Shown one piece after another: positions 45,765 to 55,582 of a DNA stretch of 64,000 bases (positions are counted from its first letter, which is position 1; each line of letters starts with the position of its first letter). The translations under genes were made by a program, and so were the position numbers. The stretch is from Candidatus Saccharimonadota bacterium (GTDB lineage Bacteria > Patescibacteriota > Saccharimonadia > Saccharimonadales > Saccharimonadaceae), in contig JAQBRS010000005.1 in assembly GCA_028286395.1 (NCBI GenBank), forward strand, positions 62,001-126,000, given 5' to 3'. The notes under the pieces are model-generated. The model saw only the letters and a program-made list of their open reading frames with translations. It was not told the DNA's origin and did not search any database.

Positions 45765-46865
45765 CTAACGAATATCGTTGATAATCTTAAGGCCAACGGT
45801 ATTGTAACGCGCAACGCGTTCTGCAATTTCTTGGTCACGTTTTGCCCGTGCTTCTGCGCGGAGTTGCTCAATGCTTGGCATTTGTCCAGGGAGTGGCTTT
45901 GCATCTCGTGGAAGACTAATGTTTCGGTGTAAGACCGTTTCGGCTTGAAATGCAGGGACAACCGAAATCTCTTGAAGGTCTTCAAACGCCAAGTTGAATG
46001 AATCCTCAATCGGCGACAGTTGAAGCGCGGGTAACTTCCGTGATCGTGACTTAAAGAACTCATCAACCAGTACGTCATCCATGGCCATTTCTTGCGCAGT
46101 CATCGGCATGACAACAGGCAATTCGACATGCGCTTTACGAGCAATGGCATGTCGAATAATAATGATTGCAACAGAGAGGTTGTAGAGAATAATGATTGGG
46201 CTTGCGATCAAAAGACAGGTTGTCAGATCCATCGCAAACGGCACAATCAAGCTGACCAGTAGCCCGCCGAGGACGACATACTTTTCCATGGATAATAGCT
46301 TCTTTGGAGAGATTGGCTTGATACGATCGATGATCACCATCAATAGTGGGATCTGGAAGACAATGATAAACGTCACAATCGCATTGGTCACAAAGTTCAG
46401 ATAGTTATTTGCATCGATCAGCGCAGACAAGCCTGCAACCTGGAAACCAGCGAAGAACTTCAAAGCGCCAGGCAAGATTGCGTAGAAGGCAAAAAGTGCG
46501 CCGGTAATAGCAAGGAGAATTGAAGCAATCGTATACGTGAAGATTCGTGGTGTGCTCAACTTGTCAGAAAAGACTGGTTTGATAAACATGATCAGTTGGA
46601 AAATAATAAGTGGCACCGCAGCAAGAATACCCACCATAGAAGCTACTTTAATAATAAAGTTAAAGCTCCCGGCCGGAGTGCTGTAATACAGGTCATGACC
46701 AAGTGGCGATCGCAACCAGTCAAGAATCGGCGCGTAGAAAAAATAGCCTGCAACACCGCCAACTAGAAGAACGACTGCGCACACTATAAGACGTGTACGC
46801 AGTTCGCGGATATGATCCATTAAGACCTGTCCGTCGGTCTGAACTTTAGCTGACCGTTTCTTCAC
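45765..46865 (-). CDS. tatC: Sec-independent translocase TatC
   Basis: LMDHIRELRTRLIVCAVVLLVGGVAGYFF...; six TM helices; long hydrophilic C-terminal tail; GTG start just after the tatA stop. Confidence 0.92.
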   Translation of the reverse strand: MKKRSAKVQTDGQVLMDHIRELRTRLIVCAVVLLVGGVAGYFFYAPILDWLRSPLGHDLYYSTPAGSFNFIIKVASMVGILAAVPLIIFQLIMFIKPVFSDKLSTPRIFTYTIASILLAITGALFAFYAILPGALKFFAGFQVAGLSALIDANNYLNFVTNAIVTFIIVFQIPLLMVIIDRIKPISPKKLLSMEKYVVLGGLLVSLIVPFAMDLTTCLLIASPIIILYNLSVAIIIIRHAIARKAHVELPVVMPMTAQEMAMDDVLVDEFFKSRSRKLPALQLSPIEDSFNLAFEDLQEISVVPAFQAETVLHRNISLPRDAKPLPGQMPSIEQLRAEARAKRDQEIAERVARYNTVGLKIINDIR

Positions 46866-46881
46866 CCTAGAACCCCTAAAA

Positions 46882-47079
46882 CTATTTTTTCTTTGTTGCG
46901 CTAGACTTCTTAGCCGTTTTGTCTTCATCTTCAGGAAGACCCTCGCTGAAACCTTTTTTCAGCTCTTTAGCCGACTGTCCGACTCCACGTGCGAGTTCTG
47001 GAAGCTTCTTAGCTCCGACGAATAGAAGAATGATGACCAATACGATCAACAGAATGATCTCTATTTTTCCAATACCCAT
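46882..47079 (-). CDS. tatA: Twin-arginine translocase TatA (copy 1)
   Basis: MGIGKIEIILLIVLVIILLFVGAKKLPELARGVGQSAKELKKGF. Confidence 0.95.
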   Translation of the reverse strand: MGIGKIEIILLIVLVIILLFVGAKKLPELARGVGQSAKELKKGFSEGLPEDEDKTAKKSSATKKK

Positions 47080-47150
47080 GTTATTTACCTCTCGTTAATA
47101 CTACCTAAACTATAAGCGATATATAGTGAATATGCAATAAGCCTGACCCC

Positions 47151-47630
47151 TTATATCCTCAACGTTGTTATTGCCATTACTTGTTGCTGCGTCAACCCAC
47201 TACCCGCCCCAGGAGCAGGGGCCCACGTCGGGACCCCGCTTGAGACGGTCAACACGTAGCTACTTGACCCCACGGGGAGTCGGACAAGGTCGCCAGTGCT
47301 GTTACGGTAGTAGGTATCTCCACTTGCCCCTGATGCATCGTTCACAGCCAGGACCGTCATGCGGGTTGGGCCTGTTGTTTGCGTGTAATAGAGGCGGTTT
47401 GTTACGAATTCGACGGCACCTACCTCTGGCGTGGTCAGGAGGGTACCTGACGCAATTTTCAGAGGTGCAGTGCCCGCGGCGGAGGTGCCGGCTCGAATCG
47501 TAACGGTTTGATGTCCGCCATTGACGGCATTGTCGGTAGCATCGTCATAATGCTCCTTTTTAAGATACTGGTTAAGAATAGTTCCCCATGAACCGTCATC
47601 GCTGTTTACGATCGGTAGCCGTTGTGGCAT
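47151..47630 (-). CDS. Phage-tail/adhesin-base-like protein with LPxVNxDxGxWGT motif
   Basis: MPQRLPIVNSDDGSWGTILNQYLKKEHYDD...; shares its N-terminus with CDS 21650..22036. Confidence 0.65.
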   Translation of the reverse strand: MPQRLPIVNSDDGSWGTILNQYLKKEHYDDATDNAVNGGHQTVTIRAGTSAAGTAPLKIASGTLLTTPEVGAVEFVTNRLYYTQTTGPTRMTVLAVNDASGASGDTYYRNSTGDLVRLPVGSSSYVLTVSSGVPTWAPAPGAGSGLTQQQVMAITTLRI

Positions 47631-47808
47631 ATGTGGTGTACCCTATTCCCCGCAGTTAGAATTATTCTCAGTATATAGCGCTGAGACTAAAAAAAGAATA
47701 GGCTTATGCTCACCAAAGAAATTGCTTTTCCCTGGGGTCATTGTGCTATAATGAGCTTATCCTTATACATTCACGTAAATATAACCAAAAAGTGGATAAA
47801 TCACACCT

Positions 47809-49008
47809 GTGAAAAAACAAAAAAAGAATAGTCAAAAAATCACAAAAGGCCTTCTCGCATATCATATTGCTGCAAGTCTTGTTTCGACTGCACCTCACCC
47901 ACATACCGGACGATCAATTCACCATCGCCATACCTCACATGGTATCCTGATTCTTGCTTTAATTCTGACGGGTGTTCTTTTGTTCTCTAATCTCGGCGCG
48001 ATTCGTGCCTACGGACTCACTAGCTCAGGCTCAAACACGATTACCGTCAATATCGCCGGTGCGGCGCCAACAGTTGGTGCCGATATTACCTACCCTGCAA
48101 ACAATACGACAACGAAATCACCACAAATTCAGGTCGTTGGCACCTGTGAGCCGTCGCTCCTTGTTGCCGTCTACAACAATGGGATCTTTGCCGGATCAAC
48201 GATATGTACAGGTACGGGCGACTATGCAGTCATCGTTCAGCTACAAGTTGGGCTTAATATTCTTCAGTCACAAGACTACGATGGACTCAATCAACCAGGC
48301 CCCGTCACTTCTCAGGTGCATATTACCCGTGAAGAAGACCCTGTCCCAGTCACTCCAACCTCACCAACAACGCCATCAGACCCGAACGTTCCTATCGTTG
48401 CAACGACCCCAGCGGATGTTACACCCGACCCAACGCCTACCGTCGCGACAGCTCCACAACCTGCCGAGAATCCTTGTTTCGATTCGTCAAAAACAAGCTT
48501 ACTTGATCCAAACAATCCAACGATCATTGCCAACTGTATCAACCGTAGTATCGCGGCAGGTGAAAAAATCGTGCTTCCAATTCGCATCACCGGTGGTTCT
48601 GCGCCGTTCGCCCTCTCGATCAACTGGGGTGATGGCATTACCGAACTAAAGAGTGTTGCTGACATGGCATACCACAATTACGAACACGTCTACCAAACTG
48701 CTGGTATTATCGACGTCACACTGAAGACAACTGATAGTAAGGGAGCGACGTCGTTCCTCCAGACCGTTGTCCAGGTAAACGGTGACAATGTAGCTGGATC
48801 CGTTACAGGATCAACCTTTGCGACGATCTCTGCAGGACTTGGATCAATTTGGACCGAAGCGCCAGTCCCTCTCTACTGGGCTGCCGTCACACTTGTTCTT
48901 GGTTTCTGGGTCGGTGATATCGTCCAACGAGTCCTTCTCAAAGGTAAGTACGTCATTAAGGGCGGCAAAAAACCACCGACAACCTTCAGCCGACATCGAC
49001 ACGCCTAA
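47809..49008 (+). CDS. Surface protein with Ig-like/PKD-like regions and C-terminal TM
   Basis: Hydrophobic N-terminal segment ILILALILTGVLLFSNLGAIRAYG; SINWGDGITELKSVADMAYHNYEHVYQTAGIIDVTLKTTDSKGATSF; C-terminal TM and basic tail. Confidence 0.8.
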   Translation: MKKQKKNSQKITKGLLAYHIAASLVSTAPHPHTGRSIHHRHTSHGILILALILTGVLLFSNLGAIRAYGLTSSGSNTITVNIAGAAPTVGADITYPANNTTTKSPQIQVVGTCEPSLLVAVYNNGIFAGSTICTGTGDYAVIVQLQVGLNILQSQDYDGLNQPGPVTSQVHITREEDPVPVTPTSPTTPSDPNVPIVATTPADVTPDPTPTVATAPQPAENPCFDSSKTSLLDPNNPTIIANCINRSIAAGEKIVLPIRITGGSAPFALSINWGDGITELKSVADMAYHNYEHVYQTAGIIDVTLKTTDSKGATSFLQTVVQVNGDNVAGSVTGSTFATISAGLGSIWTEAPVPLYWAAVTLVLGFWVGDIVQRVLLKGKYVIKGGKKPPTTFSRHRHA

Positions 49009-49015
49009 TCAATTC

Positions 49016-49882
49016 TTAAAATAGTGCTTTTTCGAAAACGGGAGAGTATTCAACTCCTCCATCATCACGCATTCGCGCAAACTCAAAAGCGAATTCTTTT
49101 CGTATCACATTCGGGTCGACAAAAAAGAGGGAAGTCGCAATCCCATCGGCAATCATTGTCGAATCCGCAATTACCCATGTTGCCATAACACCCTTCGTTG
49201 AATCTTTCATGTCAGGGTCAAAGACGTGGTGGTACTTCCCCCATTTTCTCCTGTTGATTGCTGATGCGCAGAGGCTTTGATTTTGTACATCAATCACGCC
49301 GATAACCTTCCCCGGTTCGCGTGGATCCTCTAACCCTACCCTGTTTTCCTCGTGGCCTTTATGTCGTAGGTCACCACTTGCATCAACAACATATTCAGCA
49401 ATTCCAGCCACATCCAATATCTTACAAATAATGTCGACTATGTAACCTTTTCCCGCTGCGCCAACATCAAGAGTCACGGGTTGAGTTGTCGTAACGGTTG
49501 ACCCATTTATTTCCAAAACGTCGTCCCAGTCGGGCAACGCTTCCTGTGTTTTTGGGCGCAATGAGTAGTCGGCGTCGTACCCCGCTTTTTCTAACATGCT
49601 TCCAATAAGTGGTGTCACTTTTCCGCCTGTTAGATCGTATAATTTTCTGTAAAAAGCAAACAATGGAATTGCGTCTTCAGGAAACTCAAACGTTCCTTTT
49701 CGCCGAGCAATATCCGTCACTAAAGAATCTTTTCGAAACCGAGAGTAGGTCTTATCAAACGCTTCGATGCGGGTACGAATCGCCATCTTCACATCTTCGG
49801 AGAGTACCCGCTCCGTCGTAATAGACCAATGCGTACCGATCGCTTCAAATGAAAAAGTGTGTTTCAGAGAAGACTCCATCAT
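49016..49882 (-). CDS. ApbE-like FAD:protein FMN transferase
   Basis: TFSFEAIGTHWSITTE, FDKTYSRFRKDSLVTDI, TTTQPVTLDVGAAGKGYIVDIICKIL, VVDASGDLRHKG. Confidence 0.88.
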   Translation of the reverse strand: MMESSLKHTFSFEAIGTHWSITTERVLSEDVKMAIRTRIEAFDKTYSRFRKDSLVTDIARRKGTFEFPEDAIPLFAFYRKLYDLTGGKVTPLIGSMLEKAGYDADYSLRPKTQEALPDWDDVLEINGSTVTTTQPVTLDVGAAGKGYIVDIICKILDVAGIAEYVVDASGDLRHKGHEENRVGLEDPREPGKVIGVIDVQNQSLCASAINRRKWGKYHHVFDPDMKDSTKGVMATWVIADSTMIADGIATSLFFVDPNVIRKEFAFEFARMRDDGGVEYSPVFEKALF

Positions 49883-49885
49883 ACC

Positions 49886-50263
49886 CTACATTAACGAGAG
49901 AAGAATAATACCGATGATCGGTGCTGTCACCTGGACGAGTACTGCACGGATTTTCGTAGAGTCAGATAAATAAAGGACGCTCCCTGCAAGTACCATTGAT
50001 CCGGCCCCGGCAATAATCAACACGTAGCCAGGAACCCAACTTCCCGTCAAGAATAATGCGATGCCGACGAGTGTCACGATTGCGAGAAAAAGATTATAAA
50101 ACCCTTGGTTAAAGGCGAGCGCCTTGGTTGCCTTTGCTTCGTGCACGGATAAGCCGAACATCTTTGCTGTTTCTCGTTTCGTCCATAAGAAAGATTCAAG
50201 AATCCAAATATAAATATGAATAATAGCTGCGAGAAAAACAAAAATGATTCCGATAAAATGCAT
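49886..50263 (-). CDS. DUF1304 family membrane protein
   Basis: IIHIYIWILESFLWTKRETAKMFGLS, AFNQGFYNLFLAIVTLVGI. Confidence 0.85.
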   Translation of the reverse strand: MHFIGIIFVFLAAIIHIYIWILESFLWTKRETAKMFGLSVHEAKATKALAFNQGFYNLFLAIVTLVGIALFLTGSWVPGYVLIIAGAGSMVLAGSVLYLSDSTKIRAVLVQVTAPIIGIILLSLM

Positions 50264-50319
50264 GCGATTCCTTTGGTTATGCTTGTAGTATATACTAAAG
50301 GTAATAAGGGAGAAATATC

Positions 50320-50514
50320 ATGGGAAAAATGGAATTAATCGCACTCGCAGTACTCGCAATCGTTATCTTGTTTGTAGGGGCTAAAAAGCTTCCAGAACTT
50401 GCACGTGGTATTGGTCAATCGGGCCGAGAATTTAAAAAAGGCCTTAGGGACATCAGCGAAGACGAAATTGTTGCACCTGTTGTTGCAAAAGTGAAATCAA
50501 CTCGAAAAGTCTAA
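50320..50514 (+). CDS. tatA: Twin-arginine translocase TatA (copy 2)
   Basis: MGKMELIALAVLAIVILFVGAKKLPELARGIGQSGREFKKGLRD. Confidence 0.93.
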   Translation: MGKMELIALAVLAIVILFVGAKKLPELARGIGQSGREFKKGLRDISEDEIVAPVVAKVKSTRKV

Positions 50515-50566
50515 TTGCCATCAGCAAATAATAAGCGCAACGGTTACGCTGACAAGTATCGTCTCC

Positions 50567-50962
50567 TTAGATCTCTTCGTGCGGGCGGGTTACTGTTAAT
50601 AATTTAGCAAGTCCCACTGTTATTAATCCGTAGACGACAACCGCCACTAAAGTAGACGTCTCGAAATGAGATTGTCCAAAGGTTGGTTCTCCAAAGATAC
50701 CATTAAATGGCGTGACAAACACGCCACTAAGACCATAAACAAAGCCAACAAAATCACTTCCCTGGTTTGCACCTAATAGTTGTAATAATAATCGAACGAG
50801 TAATAGAGCGATGATAACCCCGCCGACGTAATAGATAACCCTTTGTGCAATCACGACACTTGGTACGGCAGTTTGTTGCTGAACAGTCTGGCGCTGAATA
50901 GATGTATTGCCTACCTGTTCATCCGTTTTACGAACTTCTGTGGTTTGACGATCTTCTTCCAT
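50567..50962 (-). CDS. YggT-like membrane protein
   Basis: VIYYVGGVIIALLLVRLLLQLLGANQGSDFVGFVYGLSGVFVTPFNGIFG. Confidence 0.7.
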   Translation of the reverse strand: MEEDRQTTEVRKTDEQVGNTSIQRQTVQQQTAVPSVVIAQRVIYYVGGVIIALLLVRLLLQLLGANQGSDFVGFVYGLSGVFVTPFNGIFGEPTFGQSHFETSTLVAVVVYGLITVGLAKLLTVTRPHEEI

Positions 50963-51009
50963 ATAAGAGCCTCCGCTTAATAGCTTGTACCCTTACTATA
51001 CCACGTCGT

Positions 51010-52191
51010 TTATATGCCGTCAGCACTCGACCAATCGGTCGCTAGGTCAAATCCGGTTGGATATCTGGCCGCAAAGCCACCCGTATCATAGACTTTTGCT
51101 GGGCCTAAGCTTGTTTCAACAATCGAACACTTTGGATAGCTGGAGTAGTTTGCTGCGACAATAATGTAACCTTCTGCATCGACTTTTGCCCCGTCGGGTC
51201 GAACAGAATAATACCCGCCTTGTCCACAACTCTGCATCACCGCACTCATATTCAAGTCGTAATACGTTTCACGGTGGGAGACGCCTTTGCTATCTGTCCA
51301 GAACTGTGCGCCTTTATTCTTTGTCAGACCAGCGCCATCATTTCGAAGCCCAATCACTTCAACCTGCTCAGTCGCATTGCGGGTAACGATGTTTGCGATC
51401 TCGACGCGGGAGACCTCAACGCCATCTTTTACCTCGACTTGATACGAAACAGTTCGAACGCCAGGGATACCTTTAGTCTGAACGACGCGATAGCCAATTG
51501 GCTGGTCGGCGTCGTAGACGATTCTAGAGGCAACTGGAATTGCCTGATCGATCGAGACTGTCTGCTTGCCTTCTCGCCAAACACGAACTTCCAAGCCAGC
51601 TGTCATCGGAGTTGTTAGCGGAAGTGACACGCGATCATTCGGACCTAACGTAATGCCTTTAGTCTTCAGCATATCGCCTACTGTTTTTCCTTGTGTCCGC
51701 ACTTCGGTTTGCTTGCCATACAGGTCAAGCGTAAAGGGAATTGCCCGTATAATCGTCAGTTGCAACCCGGCACCGTCGGTAACGAAATCTGTTAGTGGCT
51801 GGAGGGTCGTCGCGTCGTCGTCGTTAATTGTAATCCCGACATCTTTAGCAATCTGTTGAGCAGTTTGGTACGGTGACACTGTTTTAATTCGAATAGCACC
51901 ATCAACGACGACGACTGGCCGAGCTCGATAAATATTCACCTTATAGCTAGTAGCGATTAGTTTTTGAGTCGTCGCGGGCTCTACGGCATCATGGGCATCA
52001 AGCTCAATATGTTCGGATTTCAGCGCATCACCGACAGTTTGCTCTTTTGTTAAGAACACTCGCGTCACACCACGGTCATACACCGTAATAAGGCGCTTAT
52101 TTGCATCTTGAGCCTGTACGGGATGACCAAGCACAACAGCCGAAACAGAAACGACGAAAAGAATTAAGGGTAAAATAAAGCGCCACACCAT
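51010..52191 (-). CDS. YabE-like DUF348/G5 protein with C-terminal 3D-like domain
   Basis: DRGVTRVFLTKEQTVGDALKSEHIELDAHDAVEPATTQKLIATSYKVNIYRARPVVVVDG; paralogous to 7648..8856; C-term LGPAKVYDTGGFAARYPTGFDLATDW. Confidence 0.8.
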   Translation of the reverse strand: MVWRFILPLILFVVSVSAVVLGHPVQAQDANKRLITVYDRGVTRVFLTKEQTVGDALKSEHIELDAHDAVEPATTQKLIATSYKVNIYRARPVVVVDGAIRIKTVSPYQTAQQIAKDVGITINDDDATTLQPLTDFVTDGAGLQLTIIRAIPFTLDLYGKQTEVRTQGKTVGDMLKTKGITLGPNDRVSLPLTTPMTAGLEVRVWREGKQTVSIDQAIPVASRIVYDADQPIGYRVVQTKGIPGVRTVSYQVEVKDGVEVSRVEIANIVTRNATEQVEVIGLRNDGAGLTKNKGAQFWTDSKGVSHRETYYDLNMSAVMQSCGQGGYYSVRPDGAKVDAEGYIIVAANYSSYPKCSIVETSLGPAKVYDTGGFAARYPTGFDLATDWSSADGI

Positions 52192-52253
52192 TTCATTAAG
52201 TATAGCACTGTTAATTTATTGACTAATCCTTTCGAATAGTATATAAATATAGT

Positions 52254-53249
52254 ATGCAACGACCAATCTACCGGGATTTTGCTTACAAGGGCGTTGAAGA
52301 ACGCTCTATTATCGAATCGGTTGTTAAAAGTCGACAACATGTCTACGCCAATAGTGGCTCAAATGATGATCATCGTGAACAAAAACTAGCGACATTTCTT
52401 TCAACACCTACCCATATTGATGGCGACGAGGTCTTGGTCCGTATGACTGAATTCTCGGACGATAACTGGCGTGAATCCGGGGCAATGTTCGACGCCATGA
52501 TTGCCGAAACAACTGGCCGTCATGTCATGTCGACTAATCTTCCTGGCATCGACTTCTTCGGAAAAGACGAAACAAAGTCAGATCAAATGCTGACAACGGA
52601 ACAAATTGAAGACTTAAAGAATGGAAGTTTCCGTAAAATAGGTGGCTCAATCATGCATTCGGTTAATTCCGCAGCTGAAACGTTTAGTGTCACCCCTAAT
52701 TATGTACTACTTGGAACATCTATGAGCACCGCACTCACTGCGGCTGCGCTCCATGCAGCATATGAAGCAAGCCTTACTATCAAAGGTGCCACACTAGCCG
52801 AGCCGATCAACCTCATTGACCGATCTTTCACCGCACTCGCATCACAGTTCGTCTACCAGCCTACTGCTAGCGGATACGTCGCAGTGAATCCACAGCTTGT
52901 CCGTGAAGTCAGCGAACCTATCTCGACAATTGTACGGCGCGTGTTTGACGTTCCTTCACTCGGTGCAAATAAGCTGTACGCGCAGGCACTGAAACAAGGA
53001 AACTTCATTGCCGATCTTGGCGACATGGACCATTTACAAAATGTTCCAATTTATCTGACGCGCGGTGCTGCAAGTAAAGTGAGTCCTGAAGAAATGTTTG
53101 TCCCGCTTGCCGTCCATCTCTCCCAAGTTGCGGATGTCGAAACTGAAGTATTTGGTGACAAAGCCACCAATCCTCATGATCACCCATACGTTTTGACGGT
53201 GCAGTCATTCATTGATGCGGCCGAGAACGTGTTGAACCGTCAGTCTTAA
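52254..53249 (+). CDS. Hypothetical protein, possibly alpha/beta-hydrolase-like
   Basis: YVLLGTSMSTALTAAALHAAYEASLTIKGATLAEPINL resembles a nucleophile elbow with a non-canonical GTSMS; low certainty. Confidence 0.4.
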   Translation: MQRPIYRDFAYKGVEERSIIESVVKSRQHVYANSGSNDDHREQKLATFLSTPTHIDGDEVLVRMTEFSDDNWRESGAMFDAMIAETTGRHVMSTNLPGIDFFGKDETKSDQMLTTEQIEDLKNGSFRKIGGSIMHSVNSAAETFSVTPNYVLLGTSMSTALTAAALHAAYEASLTIKGATLAEPINLIDRSFTALASQFVYQPTASGYVAVNPQLVREVSEPISTIVRRVFDVPSLGANKLYAQALKQGNFIADLGDMDHLQNVPIYLTRGAASKVSPEEMFVPLAVHLSQVADVETEVFGDKATNPHDHPYVLTVQSFIDAAENVLNRQS

Positions 53250-54169
53250 GCTTGAGTTAACGAATCTTGTTTTACGATTTCTTTTCGCAGCCATAACCTA
53301 TTGGCGTGAGCAAGTCCGTTTTCGAAACTTATACCAAGGACCTTCGCAGCCCAACGCTCAACATCATCTCCTGATGCAATCAAAAAACTTTGGCCATCAC
53401 TAATACTGACGACGTTCACAAACCAATCCGCAGCTTGTGTATTCATAATTTCGGCAAGTGTGTCACGATACTCATCAATCACTCGCTTCCCATTCCAAAT
53501 CACCATTTGTCCGAATGCGATTTTTTCGACGTCCAGATTTTTAAAACTCATTACCTTTGTATCATTAATCAACGCATGCTCAAGATCAGACAAAATTGAT
53601 GCTTCGCACTCCTCAAAATATAGCGCCGGCCAATCAGCAGGAAGATTCGCAATCTTTGATAATTTTTCGTATGCTTCGTGGTCGCGATTGGTCGTTACAC
53701 CAGCTTTAAAGTTCAGCGTGTTATCAAGAATGCCTGAAAGAAGAAGCTTCGCGCTCGTTTCACTCATTTCGTTGAAGCGTCCAGCCCTAGCCCAGCTCTC
53801 ATATACTTGCGTACATGCTGCGCCGATGAATTCTAAGTTAGCTTTTGACCCAATCTTTTCTTCCCAGAATTTCTCATAGCCAACATGATGATCGATCACT
53901 TCTTCAACCCTATTAATATCGACTGTCTTTTCCAAGAAATCTGGTTCTGACACATCAATCAGAGTGAACGTATCGAAAGAGGACGGTTCATAGTTGGTGA
54001 CAAGTGGTGCTTCCCAAGATCGAATAGTCTTGGTGACACTCTCATTAATATTTGCAGAGCTAAACGCAATCGCTTCGATTCCTTGAAGATTTAAAAGCTC
54101 AGCATAGGCAACGCAGCCCGCGTAGGCATCAATATCAAGAAATGTAAGGCCTGATGTAATAACTTTCAT
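53246..54169 (-). CDS. DHH-family phosphoesterase-like protein
   Basis: TFLDIDAYAGCVAYAELLNLQGIEA, LIDVSEPDFLEK, VEEVIDHHVGYEKFW, GAACTQVYE, LLLSGILDNTLNF. Confidence 0.85.
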   Translation of the reverse strand: MKVITSGLTFLDIDAYAGCVAYAELLNLQGIEAIAFSSANINESVTKTIRSWEAPLVTNYEPSSFDTFTLIDVSEPDFLEKTVDINRVEEVIDHHVGYEKFWEEKIGSKANLEFIGAACTQVYESWARAGRFNEMSETSAKLLLSGILDNTLNFKAGVTTNRDHEAYEKLSKIANLPADWPALYFEECEASILSDLEHALINDTKVMSFKNLDVEKIAFGQMVIWNGKRVIDEYRDTLAEIMNTQAADWFVNVVSISDGQSFLIASGDDVERWAAKVLGISFENGLAHANRLWLRKEIVKQDSLTQA

Positions 54170-54176
54170 AATCTTA

Positions 54177-54253
54177 TGGTACCCCGGGCAGGATTTGAAC
54201 CTACGACCTTAGGCTTAGAAGTCCTCTGCTCTATCCAGCTGAGCTACCGGGGC
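54177..54253 (-). tRNA. tRNA-Arg (UCU)
   Basis: Minus strand GCCCCGGTAGCTCAGCTGGATAGAGCAGAGGA CTTCTAA GCCTAAGG...GTTCAAATCCTGCCCGGGGTACCA. Confidence 0.93.
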
Positions 54254-54297
54254 GTGTCGTTATTATAACAAAACACCTCTACATTGGGGTGTTTTCA

Positions 54298-55494
54298 TCA
54301 TTTAACGATCTTGACGTTAATGTAACGAATATAATCCCTTACGCCAGCTTGCCAGCCAATATGTGCCATAAGCAAATTTGGATGATCGTTCTGGTGCTTG
54401 AAAATCTTTAATAAATGATACGGGACCCATGATAATCGATACATGTTCTTAATGCCAGGCAAGACGCCTTCAGTTGCGTTAATAACTTCGAAACTCGATA
54501 CCTTCAGTTTAGGAAGAAGCTTACCGTAATAATCATGCGTGATCGTATCGAATCCAGGACAGTCCGTTTCTTTTGCAATGAGGTGGATTGCGTCCGAAAG
54601 CTCTCGAGGCATACTCGCAAGCGGAGCTATAGAATAGTCAAATATAGCGATACGACCGCCCGGTTTTAAAACGCGCAAAAACTCTCGAATCGTTCGCTCC
54701 GGGTCTGAGCTATGAGTAAAGGTTTCGAGTGCAAAGACGACGTCGAATGAATTGTCTTTAAATGGCAATGTATTGTAATCAGCGATTTGAAAATTCACAT
54801 TCTTGTTGCCGATAGCCGCGCGCTGAGCGAATGAGATACTCCGTGGCACCAAATCAACACCGCTCACGGTCGCGCCATACTTTTTTGCTAATTGGAGCGC
54901 AGACCTTCCTTGTCCACAACCGGCGTCCAAAACGTTGCTGCCAGGGACAATACCAGAAAATTCGGCCAAGTGATCGATTATCGCTTCGGCTGCTTTAATC
55001 ATCGTCTTATGCCCACCACCTTTGTACCATCCAAAGTGTCGATGGCCCCCTAATACGAATTGATACCCAAGACGCGAGCTAAGTCGTTCATAATATTTTA
55101 GTGTTTTCTCTCTCGACATCTGCCTGTAATCATCAATGAGGGCAATGTCGCGAATATCCTTTTCCTGTCCACGTTGTTTTTTCCATTCATACACATCATC
55201 TAGGCTTAGGTATGGAACGCCTTCAATTATTTGAGCATGTTTTAATAAATGAGTAGCTGACTTACCGTACCAGTCGTTACCGATATCAAATACGTCCCGT
55301 TGAAAAACAATATCGTCTCCCCATAGGCCCTGCTCCCAACCAAGTTTCTCAATGCTTTTGTACGCTTCGTCCGTAACTACTAAATCTATGTCCCGAGATT
55401 CACGAATGCCTAAAGCCGCAAGTATGCCGCTCCCAACTACAATATAGCTATCTTCCGGCAACTCTAGTTCTGCAATTCTTTGTCTAAAATTCAT
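54298..55494 (-). CDS. Fusion of an N-terminal nucleotidyltransferase-like domain with a SAM-dependent methyltransferase
   Basis: N-term YIVVGSGILAALGIRESRDIDLVVTDEAYKSIEKLGW; C-term NVLDAGCGQGRSALQLAKKYGATVSGVDLVPRSISFAQRA, FDVVFALETFTHSSDPERTIREFLRVLKPGGRIAIFDY. Confidence 0.82.
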   Translation of the reverse strand: MNFRQRIAELELPEDSYIVVGSGILAALGIRESRDIDLVVTDEAYKSIEKLGWEQGLWGDDIVFQRDVFDIGNDWYGKSATHLLKHAQIIEGVPYLSLDDVYEWKKQRGQEKDIRDIALIDDYRQMSREKTLKYYERLSSRLGYQFVLGGHRHFGWYKGGGHKTMIKAAEAIIDHLAEFSGIVPGSNVLDAGCGQGRSALQLAKKYGATVSGVDLVPRSISFAQRAAIGNKNVNFQIADYNTLPFKDNSFDVVFALETFTHSSDPERTIREFLRVLKPGGRIAIFDYSIAPLASMPRELSDAIHLIAKETDCPGFDTITHDYYGKLLPKLKVSSFEVINATEGVLPGIKNMYRLSWVPYHLLKIFKHQNDHPNLLMAHIGWQAGVRDYIRYINVKIVK

Positions 55495-55552
55495 ATTTCA
55501 ATCATATCAAACAAAAAGTACCTCTCACGAAGTACTTTGAGCATAAACTCTT

Positions 55553-55581
55553 TGGTGCACCGTTTTAGACGAAGTCCGAAC
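55553..55581 (-). repeat. Copy 1 of a short repeat, immediately downstream of the NUDIX gene
   Basis: Plus strand GGTGCACC-GTTT-TAGACGAAGTCCGAAC. Confidence 0.85.
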
Positions 55582-55582
55582 T

